Shown here: positions 7,967-17,367 of the stretch, one piece after another
Numbering within the stretch: position 1 is the stretch's first letter
Layout: each line of letters begins with the position of its first letter
DNA from: Aphodosoma sp045126975
GTDB lineage: Bacteria > Bacteroidota > Bacteroidia > Bacteroidales > Paludibacteraceae
NCBI GenBank assembly: GCA_045126975.1
Contig: JBGVPL010000006.1
Span: 1-64,000 of the forward strand
Reading direction: 5' to 3'
Length of the DNA: 64,000 nucleotides
Translations under genes and position numbers: made by a program
The notes under the pieces: model-generated
Told to the model about the DNA's origin: nothing
Databases searched by the model: none
What the model saw: only the letters and a program-made list of their open reading frames with translations

Positions 7967-10153
7967 ATGAGAAAGTTATATTCTATTATTATTTGTGCAT
8001 TGTGCATTATGCATTGTGCATTAGCTCAAGCTCAAAATGAAGTTGAGTGTTCTACTATTGCTGAAGTCAAAGCATTGTCAGATGGCACTAAATGTGCTTA
8101 TATAGGTAATGCAACTACAACTTATTATTACGACAATTATGGTGTTGTAATGCAAGACGCTACAGGTGCTATCTTGTTGTATAACAAATATCTTGGTGCT
8201 GCTAAGGCAGGAACAGATGAAACTATCAAAACTACTGTAAATATGCAAATTACAGATGTGTGGGGTACTTTCAAAAAAGAGAGTGGTGGCCTTATTGATC
8301 GTATTGTTATGTCTGATGAAGATGCTGAGTTTATTGATATTAAAAATTCTTCAGCAACATTTACACCAGAAGTTATTGATTTTGATGTTTATGTTACAAA
8401 ATTAGATCAATACAAAGGTGTAGCTGTGACATTCAATGAAATCAATATCCGCAGTGTAGGCGAATCACTTAATAGCGAGTTTTATTCTCCAACAACAGGT
8501 GCAACATTGTATGTTCCTTTTGATAATCGTATTGGTAATATGCCGGTTAAAGCAAGCGTTAGTGGTTTCCTTGGACGTGATGCTAATGGAAGAAATATTT
8601 TCAAAGTAGGTTCGAAAGAAGATCTTAAACCATTGTCTTTTGCTGCTATTAAAGATATTAAGAATATTGTATTTAAATATGAAGAGAATCTTAATTACGA
8701 CTTACTTGATACATTTGCTGTATCTCATGTAATTAAAGAGGCTGCAAAAACAATCGTTTATATTCAAGAAAAGGACCGCTACGAACCAAACCATTATGAT
8801 TTAGGTTTGCGTATTGAAGTGCCATCTGTAGTTGATATTGAAAAAGGTGATTATATCGCAGGTCTTTATGGTAAATTCCGTCCTTTTGCTGGTGATTCAG
8901 TTTCTGGTTTGAAAGGTGCATCTTTCTATCAAAATGCTGAACGTCAAATTAAAGTAGTTGCTACTGGTGCTGATTGTCGTTCTTTGGCTAAAAATATCTA
9001 TACTCTTACAAGTGATGGTATGCAAAATGCCTATCGTTATGAATCTACGTTGGTTGTTTTCTCTGGCGGTTCTATTCAAAAAAATAGCGATGGTACATAT
9101 AGCTATGTTATTGAAAATGAAAATGGCACAGGTCGTCAATCTGTTCGCTTTGTAGTATCTGGTGTAGAAGATTTGTCTGCTTATGCCGGAAAATCATGTG
9201 CAGTTCGTGGTATTCTTGATGTAGCCAACAACTATCCAACAACACAATTTACTATCATTTGTCGCAATGCACAAGATGTAATTGAACCAGTTCTTCAATT
9301 CAATAGTATCAAAGCACTTATCCAATCTGGCGAACTTGGTACTGATGTCGTTTACGAATTGACTAATCCAGTGCTTGTAACATACACATTTGCTAAAACT
9401 CAAAATACACCAACATATTATTTCGTAGTTCAAGACGAAACAGCAGGTATTGTTGTTGACCTTAACGTAACTCCTATGGAAACAATCCAAGCTGGCGATT
9501 CAATTGTAGGACTTCGTGGAGTTTATAACAATACTCGTGGTATGACAACTGATTTCCTTGCTGTTAATGAATTAGATCGTACTAATATCGTTGTTAAAAA
9601 TCGTGGAAATGAAGTGAAGGGTATCGAGGTAACATTTGCTGAAATTCTTGCAGATAAAAGTCTTTATGAAAACCGTGTAGTTACAGTGAAGAATATCAAA
9701 CTTGGCTCTGTTTTCCACTCAGGTACAGACTATATGCCAGAAGATGCTGTTGAAGGTTGCTTCATTCAAGGTAAAGACACCATATATTATACAACAGGTG
9801 CGAATGCGGGCAATTTCGAATTTTATGATTATATGACAATCACTGGTGTGGTTGATAATATGGTAATTGGCGAATACTATTCTATTTGGCCTTTATCACA
9901 AAATCATATTATCGATTTAGGACAAGCTCCTGTAGCTTTAGAAAATATTGTTATGAATGCTAATATTTATTCTAATAATCATACAATTTTCGTTGAAACT
10001 CTCGAAGGATCAATAATTAGAGTATTTAATTTGCAAGGACAATGTCTATATCAAACTACATCAACAGACTTCCTTACAACCATTGCCAACATCACAGAGC
10101 AAACAGTGATAATCATGGTCAACAACACAGCTTACAAGTTGATAGTTAAATAA
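7967..10153 (+). CDS. Secreted protein, family B (B2)
   Basis: 728-residue paralogue of B1. Signal peptide MRKLYSIIICALCIMHCALA again written by 7-bp repeats. First module TIAEVKALSDGTKCAYIG then GVVMQDATGAILLYNK; later modules near residues 230 and 444 (FNSIKALIQSGELGTDVVYE, FVVQDETAGIVV, GDSIVGLRGVYNN). The C-terminal 60 residues (HTIFVETLEGSIIRVFNLQG to YKLIVK) are the YPNP-less ending shared with B1 and B3. Follows A3 by 12 nt and is closed by a palindrome terminator, so it should be translated with A2 and A3. Function not recognised; a partnership between A and B proteins is suggested by repeated pairing. Confidence 0.8.
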   Translation: MRKLYSIIICALCIMHCALAQAQNEVECSTIAEVKALSDGTKCAYIGNATTTYYYDNYGVVMQDATGAILLYNKYLGAAKAGTDETIKTTVNMQITDVWGTFKKESGGLIDRIVMSDEDAEFIDIKNSSATFTPEVIDFDVYVTKLDQYKGVAVTFNEINIRSVGESLNSEFYSPTTGATLYVPFDNRIGNMPVKASVSGFLGRDANGRNIFKVGSKEDLKPLSFAAIKDIKNIVFKYEENLNYDLLDTFAVSHVIKEAAKTIVYIQEKDRYEPNHYDLGLRIEVPSVVDIEKGDYIAGLYGKFRPFAGDSVSGLKGASFYQNAERQIKVVATGADCRSLAKNIYTLTSDGMQNAYRYESTLVVFSGGSIQKNSDGTYSYVIENENGTGRQSVRFVVSGVEDLSAYAGKSCAVRGILDVANNYPTTQFTIICRNAQDVIEPVLQFNSIKALIQSGELGTDVVYELTNPVLVTYTFAKTQNTPTYYFVVQDETAGIVVDLNVTPMETIQAGDSIVGLRGVYNNTRGMTTDFLAVNELDRTNIVVKNRGNEVKGIEVTFAEILADKSLYENRVVTVKNIKLGSVFHSGTDYMPEDAVEGCFIQGKDTIYYTTGANAGNFEFYDYMTITGVVDNMVIGEYYSIWPLSQNHIIDLGQAPVALENIVMNANIYSNNHTIFVETLEGSIIRVFNLQGQCLYQTTSTDFLTTIANITEQTVIIMVNNTAYKLIVK
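7992..8026 (+). repeat. (ATTGTGC)n tract coding the B2 signal-peptide core
   Basis: Five 7-bp units TTTGTGC, ATTGTGC, ATTATGC, ATTGTGC, ATTAGCT inside the signal-peptide codons. Confidence 0.85.
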
Positions 10154-10173
10154 TAAAATGGTAATTATACACA

Positions 10174-10208
10174 TAGTAGAGACGCAATACATTGCGTCTC
10201 TTTTTTTA
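10174..10208 (+). terminator. Palindrome terminator after B2
   Basis: AGTAGAGACGCAAT / ATTGCGTCTC palindrome followed directly by a T run; ends the A2-A3-B2 unit. Member of the GAGACGCAAT repeat family. Confidence 0.75.
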
Positions 10209-10261
10209 TATTTGCTACTAAAACTTATAGATTTATTTGAACATCTATAAGTTTTATGAAA

Positions 10262-10290
10262 AATTCAACTTTCAACTTTCAATTTTCAAC
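10262..10290. repeat. TTTCAAC heptamer tract
   Basis: AATTCAAC then CTTTCAA units with 7-bp period, just upstream of the A4 -7 element. Same class as tracts at 18113, 22163, 35123 and 38565. Confidence 0.7.
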
Positions 10291-10307
10291 TTTTTTTTGT
10301 ACCTTTG
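10278..10307 (+). promoter_or_regulatory. Probable promoter for A4
   Basis: Strong -7 element TACCTTTG at 10300-10307; the -33 position holds TTC instead of TTG and lies inside the heptamer tract, so the tract may have supplied or eroded the upstream box. Confidence 0.5.
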
Positions 10308-10337
10308 CGCTTTCAAAAAAAATAAAATTTTATAAAC

Positions 10338-11876
10338 ATGAAAAAATTTACTTTATTCTTTTTTTGCATCATCTCGTGCACGCTATGCATTTTCTTAAAT
10401 GCACAATCAATCGACTATACTAAAGATGGTCGTCATTATTACATTGCATCACCTAATGGCCGTTATTTTACTGGTACAGTAGAGGAAGGTCCTGCTTGTT
10501 TTTTTGATGCAGAAACAAAAGAACATCTTGCATCTGAAGATGATTCTGTTGCTATTTATGCAATCACCAATGATGGTATTGCTTGCGGTTCTTTGATGGG
10601 ACAACCAGCTGTTTGGGTACGTGGTAAAGAGTGGAAACAACTTCCTCCTGTAAAACTTAAAGGCAAAGAGCCAATTAGTGGTGAAGTTAATGGTATGTCA
10701 GCTGATGCAACTAAGTTTGTAACAATGGTGAAATATCAAAATGGTGAAAATGTAGATATTCGTGGTATTTATTATCAATTAACAAAATTTGAAGATTGGG
10801 ATATAGATACTTGTTGGTCAGTAGAATCATTACCAATTCCAACTAAAGCTGATTTGCTTTATAATCAAGCTCCTCAATTCATTCAAATTTGCGGTATGAA
10901 CTATGATGGTGATCGCATTTTAGGTCGCTATATGCTTGCTGATGGTAAACGTCAAGTGCCATTTATCTGGCAAAAAGGCGAAGATGGTAAATGGTCAGTC
11001 AACTTCGTAGCTCAACGTTGCTTATTCGCAGAAGAGGTAGTAAATGGAGATATTACACTTCCTGAGCGTGAGGGTCTTACTGGTAATGATATTCTTGATT
11101 ATGATGTTTTCCGTCAGTCAGTTGAAACAGGTATTATTTACGACCTTTCTCCATATTCTCTCTTTGCATGGACAGGTAGCGGACGCTATATCCCTGTTTC
11201 TGTAAATATCGCTGATGAAACTAATCCAGAGATGAGTGTTTACTATGCAGCAGTGATTGATGTTGATAGAGACACTCTTGTAGTGCTTACAGCAGTGCCA
11301 AATGCTGGATCTATTTCTGTAAATGACAAAGGAGAAGTGTTTGTTTATACTCCACAACTTAGCACATTCCGTGATACATACGTAGTTTCTATTGAAAAAC
11401 CAGCAGAAGCCGTATCTCTCATCGAATACACAAAACAACGCACAAATGGACAAATAGACCTTGCACAATATATGACATATCGTCGTGGCGGTACTGACGA
11501 AAATCCAGAAATGGTAGCTGCTGCAGGTTCTGCAATTTGGGCAAATGAAGGTAATGCATTCGTAACATTTAACTATGACGAATGGAATGAAACAAAACTT
11601 CCTCATTGCTATATGGTAAGACTTGGTGCACCAGTAGCAGTAGAAAGAGTAGAAGTAGAGCAACTTGCTGTATATCCAAATCCAACAAATGGCATAATTT
11701 ACTTTGAAAACCAACTCACAGATGTTGCTATTTATGACATCACAGGTAGTCTTGTGTATTCACAATCAGTAGCAGAACAATCAATCAACCTTTCAGCTTT
11801 GAATGCGGGTACATATATTCTCACAGCTAAATCTGAAGGTGCTACTATCATTACAAAAGTAATGGTTACTCGTTAA
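10338..11876 (+). CDS. Secreted T9SS substrate, family A (A4)
   Basis: 512-residue, more diverged family A member. Signal peptide at about 1-23 (MKKFTLFFFCIISCTLCIF then LNAQ). The hallmark GGCFVWDMND block is replaced by DDSVAIYAITNDGIACGS and QPAVWVRGKEWKQLP, so the Asn-Asp-Gly turn is kept but the Cys-Phe-Val-Trp motif is lost. PQFIQICGMNYDGDRILGRY matches the A1-A3 block. T9SS sorting domain from about residue 444 (VYPNPTNGIIYF). It stands alone between a terminator and two further palindromes, so it is probably monocistronic. Confidence 0.82.
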   Translation: MKKFTLFFFCIISCTLCIFLNAQSIDYTKDGRHYYIASPNGRYFTGTVEEGPACFFDAETKEHLASEDDSVAIYAITNDGIACGSLMGQPAVWVRGKEWKQLPPVKLKGKEPISGEVNGMSADATKFVTMVKYQNGENVDIRGIYYQLTKFEDWDIDTCWSVESLPIPTKADLLYNQAPQFIQICGMNYDGDRILGRYMLADGKRQVPFIWQKGEDGKWSVNFVAQRCLFAEEVVNGDITLPEREGLTGNDILDYDVFRQSVETGIIYDLSPYSLFAWTGSGRYIPVSVNIADETNPEMSVYYAAVIDVDRDTLVVLTAVPNAGSISVNDKGEVFVYTPQLSTFRDTYVVSIEKPAEAVSLIEYTKQRTNGQIDLAQYMTYRRGGTDENPEMVAAAGSAIWANEGNAFVTFNYDEWNETKLPHCYMVRLGAPVAVERVEVEQLAVYPNPTNGIIYFENQLTDVAIYDITGSLVYSQSVAEQSINLSALNAGTYILTAKSEGATIITKVMVTR

Positions 11877-11880
11877 AAAT

Positions 11881-11914
11881 AGTAGAGACGCAATACATTG
11901 CGTCTCTTTTTTTT
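11881..11914 (+). terminator. Palindrome terminator after A4
   Basis: AGTAGAGACGCAAT / ATTGCGTCTCT followed by T8, five nt after the A4 stop. Confidence 0.8.
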
Positions 11915-11927
11915 GTTGATTTTATTT

Positions 11928-11957
11928 GAGACGCAATTTATTGCGTCTCTACTTTTT
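11928..11957. terminator. Second palindrome, probable back-up terminator
   Basis: GAGACGCAATTTATTGCGTC core with a T-rich end on one side and a T-rich lead on the other; could work in either direction. The duplicate arrangement recurs at 17203-17278. Confidence 0.65.
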
Positions 11958-11978
11958 TGTGACGGTTACAAAAAAAAT

Positions 11979-12009
11979 TTGCAGATATGAAAGAATTTTA
12001 TTACCTTTG
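11979..12009 (+). promoter_or_regulatory. Promoter for B3-B4
   Basis: TTG at 11979-11981, 20-nt spacer, TACCTTTG at 12002-12009, an exact match to the Bacteroidota form. Confidence 0.78.
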
Positions 12010-12055
12010 TACGTTTAATAAATACGAATGTTAAACCTTTAGAAAATAATACATT

Positions 12056-14290
12056 ATGAAAAGAATTTTTACTTTATTATTCTGCTTTGCAAGCATTCTT
12101 TGCCTAAATGCTCAAACTGAATGTAAAACAATTGCAGAAATTAAGGCTCAGCCTGATAAAACCTATATTAAATATACAGGTACTGCTAAAACAACGTTCT
12201 ATAATGGACATGGTACATCATCACAAGGTCTTTTTATGGAAGACGAAACAGGTGGTATCTTGTTAAAATCATATCTTCATTCTGCTCGAACTGAAGATCC
12301 ATACGGAGGTTCTGGCAAAGGTTGGATTCAAGATGGTATGATGGTTACAAATATCGTTGGTACTTGGGGCAAAGGTTCTACAGGTACAGCTCCTGGTATT
12401 ACTATCGCTACTGCCGACTTGGAAAATGCTTCAGGCGAAATCACTGCCACAGGCGACCGTTACGAAATCGTTCCTACTCGTGTGACAATGGCTCAATTAG
12501 CTGAAAATCTCTCTGCTTACGAGGGTAAAGCTATTATCGTTACAGACGCTAATTTGACACAAGAAAATGGTAAATATTTCTTGAATGGTATCCCTTACTA
12601 TTCAAGCAAAGTGTCAGTGAAAACACCAGTGGCTGGTGAATTTGCAGGTATTTATTTAGGCGAGCAATATAATCGTTTCTTCTTGATGTCAGCAGAACAC
12701 ACTAAACCAACTGAGTTCCTCACATTCTCTGATATGTCAGCTTATTATAAAAGCGTAAGTGTTGAGGCTGCTGACGCAGGCGTAAGAGGTGCTGTGCTTG
12801 TCAATTATGTTACTAAAGTAGATGATACTAAAACTGCTATATTTGCGCAATATAAAGGTCTTACTGGTCTTTTGAACGAAGGTATCACAATCTTTGTAAA
12901 TGGAGAAACTAATGTTCAAGCTGGCGATAGCATCGATGGTATCTATGGTAAATATACTGATGCATATAAAAATAATGCAGTTGTTAAAGACTTCAAAGGT
13001 GCATTCTTTACTCAATCAGCGGATAAAGCATTCAATGTTCGTAATAGTAACAATCCAGAAATAGTCAATTCAGGGGTAAATTTCTCAGACCTATTAACCA
13101 ATAAGGTTTGTATGAATTATGCGTCACAACTTATATCGTCACGTTATAGCGGTGAATTATACTCTGTAGATAATAAATATATGTTCAAAATATCGTATGA
13201 AATTAGTAATCCAGGAGAGGACTCAGATGAACTTATTGCTGTGTATGACTCTATTCGCGTTATCGGGTCTAATGGATTAGATTTAAGCAAACATATAGGA
13301 AATAACATTTTATTGTCAGGTATTTATGATGCACGAGTGATTTATACAGACGAACCAACAATTATTATTCGTGATGCAAAAGATATCCTTGTGTCATATT
13401 ATTCATATAACAACATAGCAGAATTACATGCAGCAGGCGAACCTATCTCTGATGCTGTTGTATATGGTTTGAATAATGATGTTGTTGTTACATATAAACG
13501 CACACAAGTAAATCAAGGTATAGCACAAACATATGCTTTTATTGAAGATGAAACTGGTGTTTTGGCTCTTGATTTGGCTTCTGGTAATATTGATGCTGTA
13601 GCTGGTGATAAAATTAGAGGCTTAAAAGGTGTGTATAGTGATGGTATTCGTTATGGTTTTGATAGGTATCATGCTCCTCAATATAAATTGCTTGAAGGTG
13701 TGGTGCCTGAAATTATTAGTGAAGACAATCAACCAAATATTCTTAAAGCAACTTTGAAAGAAGTTATTTGTGATACTATGAAATATTGTAGTCATATAGT
13801 GGAAATATCTAATGTGGGTGGTTCATATCGTCATTATTCAGACTTTACAGGTGAAACAGATGACTATTTTATTTATGATATGGATTCTCCTGAATTTGAA
13901 ATGCATTATTCATTAGGTTCTGAAGTTGGTTCTGTTGATCCAGATGCGTTAGGTATTGATAAAATTATGGGTGAGAATTTTATTTTGACAGCATTAATGA
14001 ATTTTAATTGTCTTAATGGTTATTATGTATTCTATGCATTAAAGCTTGAAAAAGCAAACGAACCAATGGTGAATATAGATAACAACCAAATCTCTGATGT
14101 TAAAGTGTATTCTTCTAATGGAACTCTTTATATAGAAACTATAGGAGGGCAATCTCTTGAGGTATATACTGTAGCTGGACAATGTATTTATGCAACTACA
14201 AATTCATCTAATTTGACCGAAATCAATGATTTGGAAGGTGTTGTTGTTGTAAAAGTTAATGGCGAAGTCTATAAAACAATTGTAAAATAA
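12056..14290 (+). CDS. Secreted protein, family B (B3)
   Basis: 744-residue paralogue of B1/B2. Signal peptide MKRIFTLLFCFASILCLNAQ (1-20) has normal composition, without 7-bp repeats. First module TIAEIKAQPDKTYIKYTG then GLFMEDETGGILLKSY; later modules near residues 235 and 451 (YNNIAELHAAGEPISDAVVY, AFIEDETGVLALD, GDKIRGLKGVYSDG). The C-terminal 55 residues (GTLYIETIGGQSLEVYTVAG to YKTIVK) are the YPNP-less ending. A hairpin without T run separates it from B4, so both may share a transcript from the promoter at 11979. Function unknown. Confidence 0.8.
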   Translation: MKRIFTLLFCFASILCLNAQTECKTIAEIKAQPDKTYIKYTGTAKTTFYNGHGTSSQGLFMEDETGGILLKSYLHSARTEDPYGGSGKGWIQDGMMVTNIVGTWGKGSTGTAPGITIATADLENASGEITATGDRYEIVPTRVTMAQLAENLSAYEGKAIIVTDANLTQENGKYFLNGIPYYSSKVSVKTPVAGEFAGIYLGEQYNRFFLMSAEHTKPTEFLTFSDMSAYYKSVSVEAADAGVRGAVLVNYVTKVDDTKTAIFAQYKGLTGLLNEGITIFVNGETNVQAGDSIDGIYGKYTDAYKNNAVVKDFKGAFFTQSADKAFNVRNSNNPEIVNSGVNFSDLLTNKVCMNYASQLISSRYSGELYSVDNKYMFKISYEISNPGEDSDELIAVYDSIRVIGSNGLDLSKHIGNNILLSGIYDARVIYTDEPTIIIRDAKDILVSYYSYNNIAELHAAGEPISDAVVYGLNNDVVVTYKRTQVNQGIAQTYAFIEDETGVLALDLASGNIDAVAGDKIRGLKGVYSDGIRYGFDRYHAPQYKLLEGVVPEIISEDNQPNILKATLKEVICDTMKYCSHIVEISNVGGSYRHYSDFTGETDDYFIYDMDSPEFEMHYSLGSEVGSVDPDALGIDKIMGENFILTALMNFNCLNGYYVFYALKLEKANEPMVNIDNNQISDVKVYSSNGTLYIETIGGQSLEVYTVAGQCIYATTNSSNLTEINDLEGVVVVKVNGEVYKTIVK

Positions 14291-14303
14291 TAATGGCTAA
14301 TCA

Positions 14304-14332
14304 ATGGGGATGCATGATTTATGTGTCCCCAT
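14304..14332 (+). other. Hairpin between B3 and B4
   Basis: ATGGGGATGCAT pairs with ATGTGTCCCCAT (two wobbles) around GATTT. No T run follows, so it is more likely an RNA-stability or attenuation element than a terminator. Confidence 0.5.
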
Positions 14333-14364
14333 AGTATCTTATATTCACTTCTAAATAATTAAAC

Positions 14365-17193
14365 ATGAAAAAATCAAATCTATTCTTTAAAGGGTTGCTC
14401 GCGCTTGTAGCACTCTTTATCTCTATTTCATCTTTGTCAGCCTACACAACAGTGAAATCATTGGCTGACCTTAAAAAACTATCTGATGGTACTATGGTTA
14501 TCTTCGAAGGTGAAGCAATGACAACTATGCACTTATCTCGTAATAATAGTCCTGTGCCAGGTATCTTCATCCAAGACAACAATGGCGAGGCCTTGTTCTT
14601 GAAACACCAATACTTAATGGCAACTAACACTTGGTTCTCTGACCCTACTTATAATGGTTATAAAATGAACCAAGGTGGTACAGTTGTAATTTCATTCTCA
14701 GGTAAATTCCGAAAAGGAACAACTACAATGCCTGATTATATCGAATTTACTGATGAAGATATGGAATATATCGAATCAGGTTCGACTGACAATCCAATTC
14801 CATATAAAGAACTTACAGTAGATGAATTGCTCGCAAATCCAGCAAAATATGAATATAATGTTGTTAAAATCACATCTGAAGTAACTAAAAAAGGTTCAGG
14901 ATTATATGCAACATCTTTCTCTTTTGCTAATGCAACAAGCGAAATGAAAATTCACCTCAGTGCACAACTCGAAGGCCGTCAATTCCCAGCTGGTGGTACT
15001 TTCTATGGCATGTGTGATAAATATGCAGGTAATTATCAATTCCTTGTTCTCGACCGCTATCATATCGAACCTACAGCATTCTTTAATATTGTCGATTTGT
15101 ATAATTTCGTGGATGATAAAAACAAATTAGCTGTTAGCAATGTAGAACTCGAAATCAAAGAAGCTGCTCTTGTCAATTATTTTGCAAGTATGCCAATGAA
15201 TAAAAACTATTATATTCAATCTACTTGTAACGGACAAACTGCTGCTTTGTGTGTTTCTGTGGCTTCTCGTAATAATGTTTTAGGCGTTACTGCAGGCGAT
15301 AGTATTAAAGGTCTTAAAGGTTTTTATTCAAAACTTGCAGTTGAAAATGGATTCTATAAAGGTTCTATGTTCCGTATTCAAGAAATTAACATAGATAAGA
15401 TACAAACTATCAATTCAGGTAATCATATTGATTGGCAAGAACAAAAAGTTTATAATATTCTCGAAACTCCTTCAATGTTTGAATCTCGTCTTCTTTCGTT
15501 GCCTGTTGGAACATTCAAAAATGTAAATTTCGTTGAAAATGGTGTTACTGTAGAGCGTATTGCCTTTGTTCAATATGATGGAGATCTTCGTAAAGAATAC
15601 GACACAATCCGCGTTCAAATGGCAGGTGGTAAAGACCTAACTCCTTATTTGAATAAACAATATGCAATTATGGGTATCCTCGACCTTTCTGAAGCAATTG
15701 CGGCTGGATATCCAACAATCCTTCTCCGTGACGAAAACGACTTGATTGGTGATGTAGAATTTGAGAGCATTGGTGCAATGCTTGCAGCAGGTAAACCTCT
15801 TTCTACTAAAGTTACTTATTCAATCAAAAATCCAGTATTAGTTACATATAAATACTATTCTGCAAATACTCAAGGTGATAATGAACACATGTGTGGTTTA
15901 TATCTCCAAGATGCAACTGGTGCAATCCTTTATAAAACAGGACAACCTGTTGAGGGTGTAGTAGAAGGCGACTCTATTACTGGAGTAAAAGGTTCTCTTC
16001 AATATGAAGATAATATTCCTGGACGTCAAGAACACTATCTTAAAGCACAAGCAACAACTCCTCTTACTGTAAAAAATAGTGGAAATAAACTTGTTCCAGT
16101 GAGCGTAACTCTCGATCAAGTAGTTAATGACCCTATGAGCTATGCTTCTCGTTTGATAAAAATAGAAAATCTTGAAAAAACTATAAAATTCGGTTTCTCA
16201 CAAGGTTATCCATACGAAACAGAATTTATTTATCAAAACGGAGCTACAATGAATGTTTTATGGAACAAACTCTATGAAAACATGTCTGTTATTGGTGTTG
16301 TTGAATATGGTATTATGGGTTATGGACTCACAATTTTCCCAATCGAGGTGAAAAATACAACAAAAGCATTTGATGGAACATGTAGCCGTATCAGAGATAT
16401 TAAAAGCTTATCATCAGGTACAGAGTTTACTTATGTAGGTAATGCAACAACAACATTTACTGATTACGAAAATGGTATTCTTATCCAAGATTATACAGGC
16501 GGTATTCTTCTTAAAAATGCAAAACTTGGAGATAAAGGTACTTCAAAAATTAAGTCGGGAATGGTGATTACTAATATTAAAGGTAAATATACTCCTGCAT
16601 CGGGTGATATTCTAGCTTCTATTGAAATTGCTGATACAGATATTAATAATATTACAATCAAAAATTCAAATGCAGGTTTCGAATGTAAAATGACAGATGC
16701 AAATGTGTTGAAATATTTCTATGGCAAATATTATGTAGGTGAAGCTCTTGCATTCCGCAGTCAAGAAATTGCAGCAAATGGAGATGGTACTTATACTATT
16801 TACTTTAGATATTATGAATCAGGTAGCGAAGTAGAAACAGTTGTAGAACTTCCTGCAGTTGCCAAAGGTAATATCGATATAACTAAAGGTGAACTCGTTG
16901 GTTATGCTCGTAAATTCAATGGCGTATTGACATTTGTTATCGTTGGAGATGAAATTCCAGAAAAACCTGTAGATGTTGAAGAGGTAGTTATTGCTCGTGA
17001 CGTATTCATGTCAGCTACAGGCGAATTGTTTGCACCTGAAGCAACAGCAATTATGGTTTATGATATTAATGGTAGAGTAGTTGCAACAACAGAATCTTCT
17101 CAACTTAATATCTCTTCGTTGAATAGAGGTGTTTATTTAGTTCGTTCTGTTTATTGTGATGGTGCAATTCAAACAACAAAAGTTATTCGTTAA
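14365..17193 (+). CDS. Secreted T9SS substrate, family B, chimeric (B4)
   Basis: 942-residue secreted protein and the longest of the array. Signal peptide at about 1-26 (FKGLLALVALFISISSLSA). B-type modules start near residues 27 (VKSLADLKKLSDGTMVIFEG), 235 and 465. A further module at about 671-770 (IRDIKSLSSGTEFTYVGNAT, GILIQDYTGGILLKN) resembles the N-terminal module of B1 and B2 more than its own neighbours, which suggests module shuffling. Unlike B1-B3 it ends in a type A-like T9SS sorting domain (IMVYDINGRVVATTES to TTKVIR), lacking a canonical YPNP. It closes the secreted-protein array and is followed by two palindrome terminators. Confidence 0.8.
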   Translation: MKKSNLFFKGLLALVALFISISSLSAYTTVKSLADLKKLSDGTMVIFEGEAMTTMHLSRNNSPVPGIFIQDNNGEALFLKHQYLMATNTWFSDPTYNGYKMNQGGTVVISFSGKFRKGTTTMPDYIEFTDEDMEYIESGSTDNPIPYKELTVDELLANPAKYEYNVVKITSEVTKKGSGLYATSFSFANATSEMKIHLSAQLEGRQFPAGGTFYGMCDKYAGNYQFLVLDRYHIEPTAFFNIVDLYNFVDDKNKLAVSNVELEIKEAALVNYFASMPMNKNYYIQSTCNGQTAALCVSVASRNNVLGVTAGDSIKGLKGFYSKLAVENGFYKGSMFRIQEINIDKIQTINSGNHIDWQEQKVYNILETPSMFESRLLSLPVGTFKNVNFVENGVTVERIAFVQYDGDLRKEYDTIRVQMAGGKDLTPYLNKQYAIMGILDLSEAIAAGYPTILLRDENDLIGDVEFESIGAMLAAGKPLSTKVTYSIKNPVLVTYKYYSANTQGDNEHMCGLYLQDATGAILYKTGQPVEGVVEGDSITGVKGSLQYEDNIPGRQEHYLKAQATTPLTVKNSGNKLVPVSVTLDQVVNDPMSYASRLIKIENLEKTIKFGFSQGYPYETEFIYQNGATMNVLWNKLYENMSVIGVVEYGIMGYGLTIFPIEVKNTTKAFDGTCSRIRDIKSLSSGTEFTYVGNATTTFTDYENGILIQDYTGGILLKNAKLGDKGTSKIKSGMVITNIKGKYTPASGDILASIEIADTDINNITIKNSNAGFECKMTDANVLKYFYGKYYVGEALAFRSQEIAANGDGTYTIYFRYYESGSEVETVVELPAVAKGNIDITKGELVGYARKFNGVLTFVIVGDEIPEKPVDVEEVVIARDVFMSATGELFAPEATAIMVYDINGRVVATTESSQLNISSLNRGVYLVRSVYCDGAIQTTKVIR

Positions 17194-17202
17194 TATTTAA
17201 TT

Positions 17203-17235
17203 GTAGAGACGCAAAATTTTGCGTCTCTTTTTTTT
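17203..17235 (+). terminator. Palindrome terminator after B4
   Basis: Variant GTAGAGACGCAAAATTTTGC with T run; GAGACGC arms conserved while the centre has changed to a fully symmetric AAAATTTT. Confidence 0.75.
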
Positions 17236-17244
17236 GATTTTATT

Positions 17245-17278
17245 GGAGACGCAATTTATTGCGTCTCTACTTTTTTTG
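17245..17278. terminator. Second palindrome after B4
   Basis: GGAGACGCAATTTATTGCGT core, followed by ACTTTTTTT. Same two-copy layout and spacing as after A4. Confidence 0.65.
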
Positions 17279-17367
17279 TAAATTAACAAAAATTATGAAT
17301 TATAAATTATGAATTATCAATTAAAATCACTAACTTAGCATTTTATTTTGGATAGGTATATTTTGTA

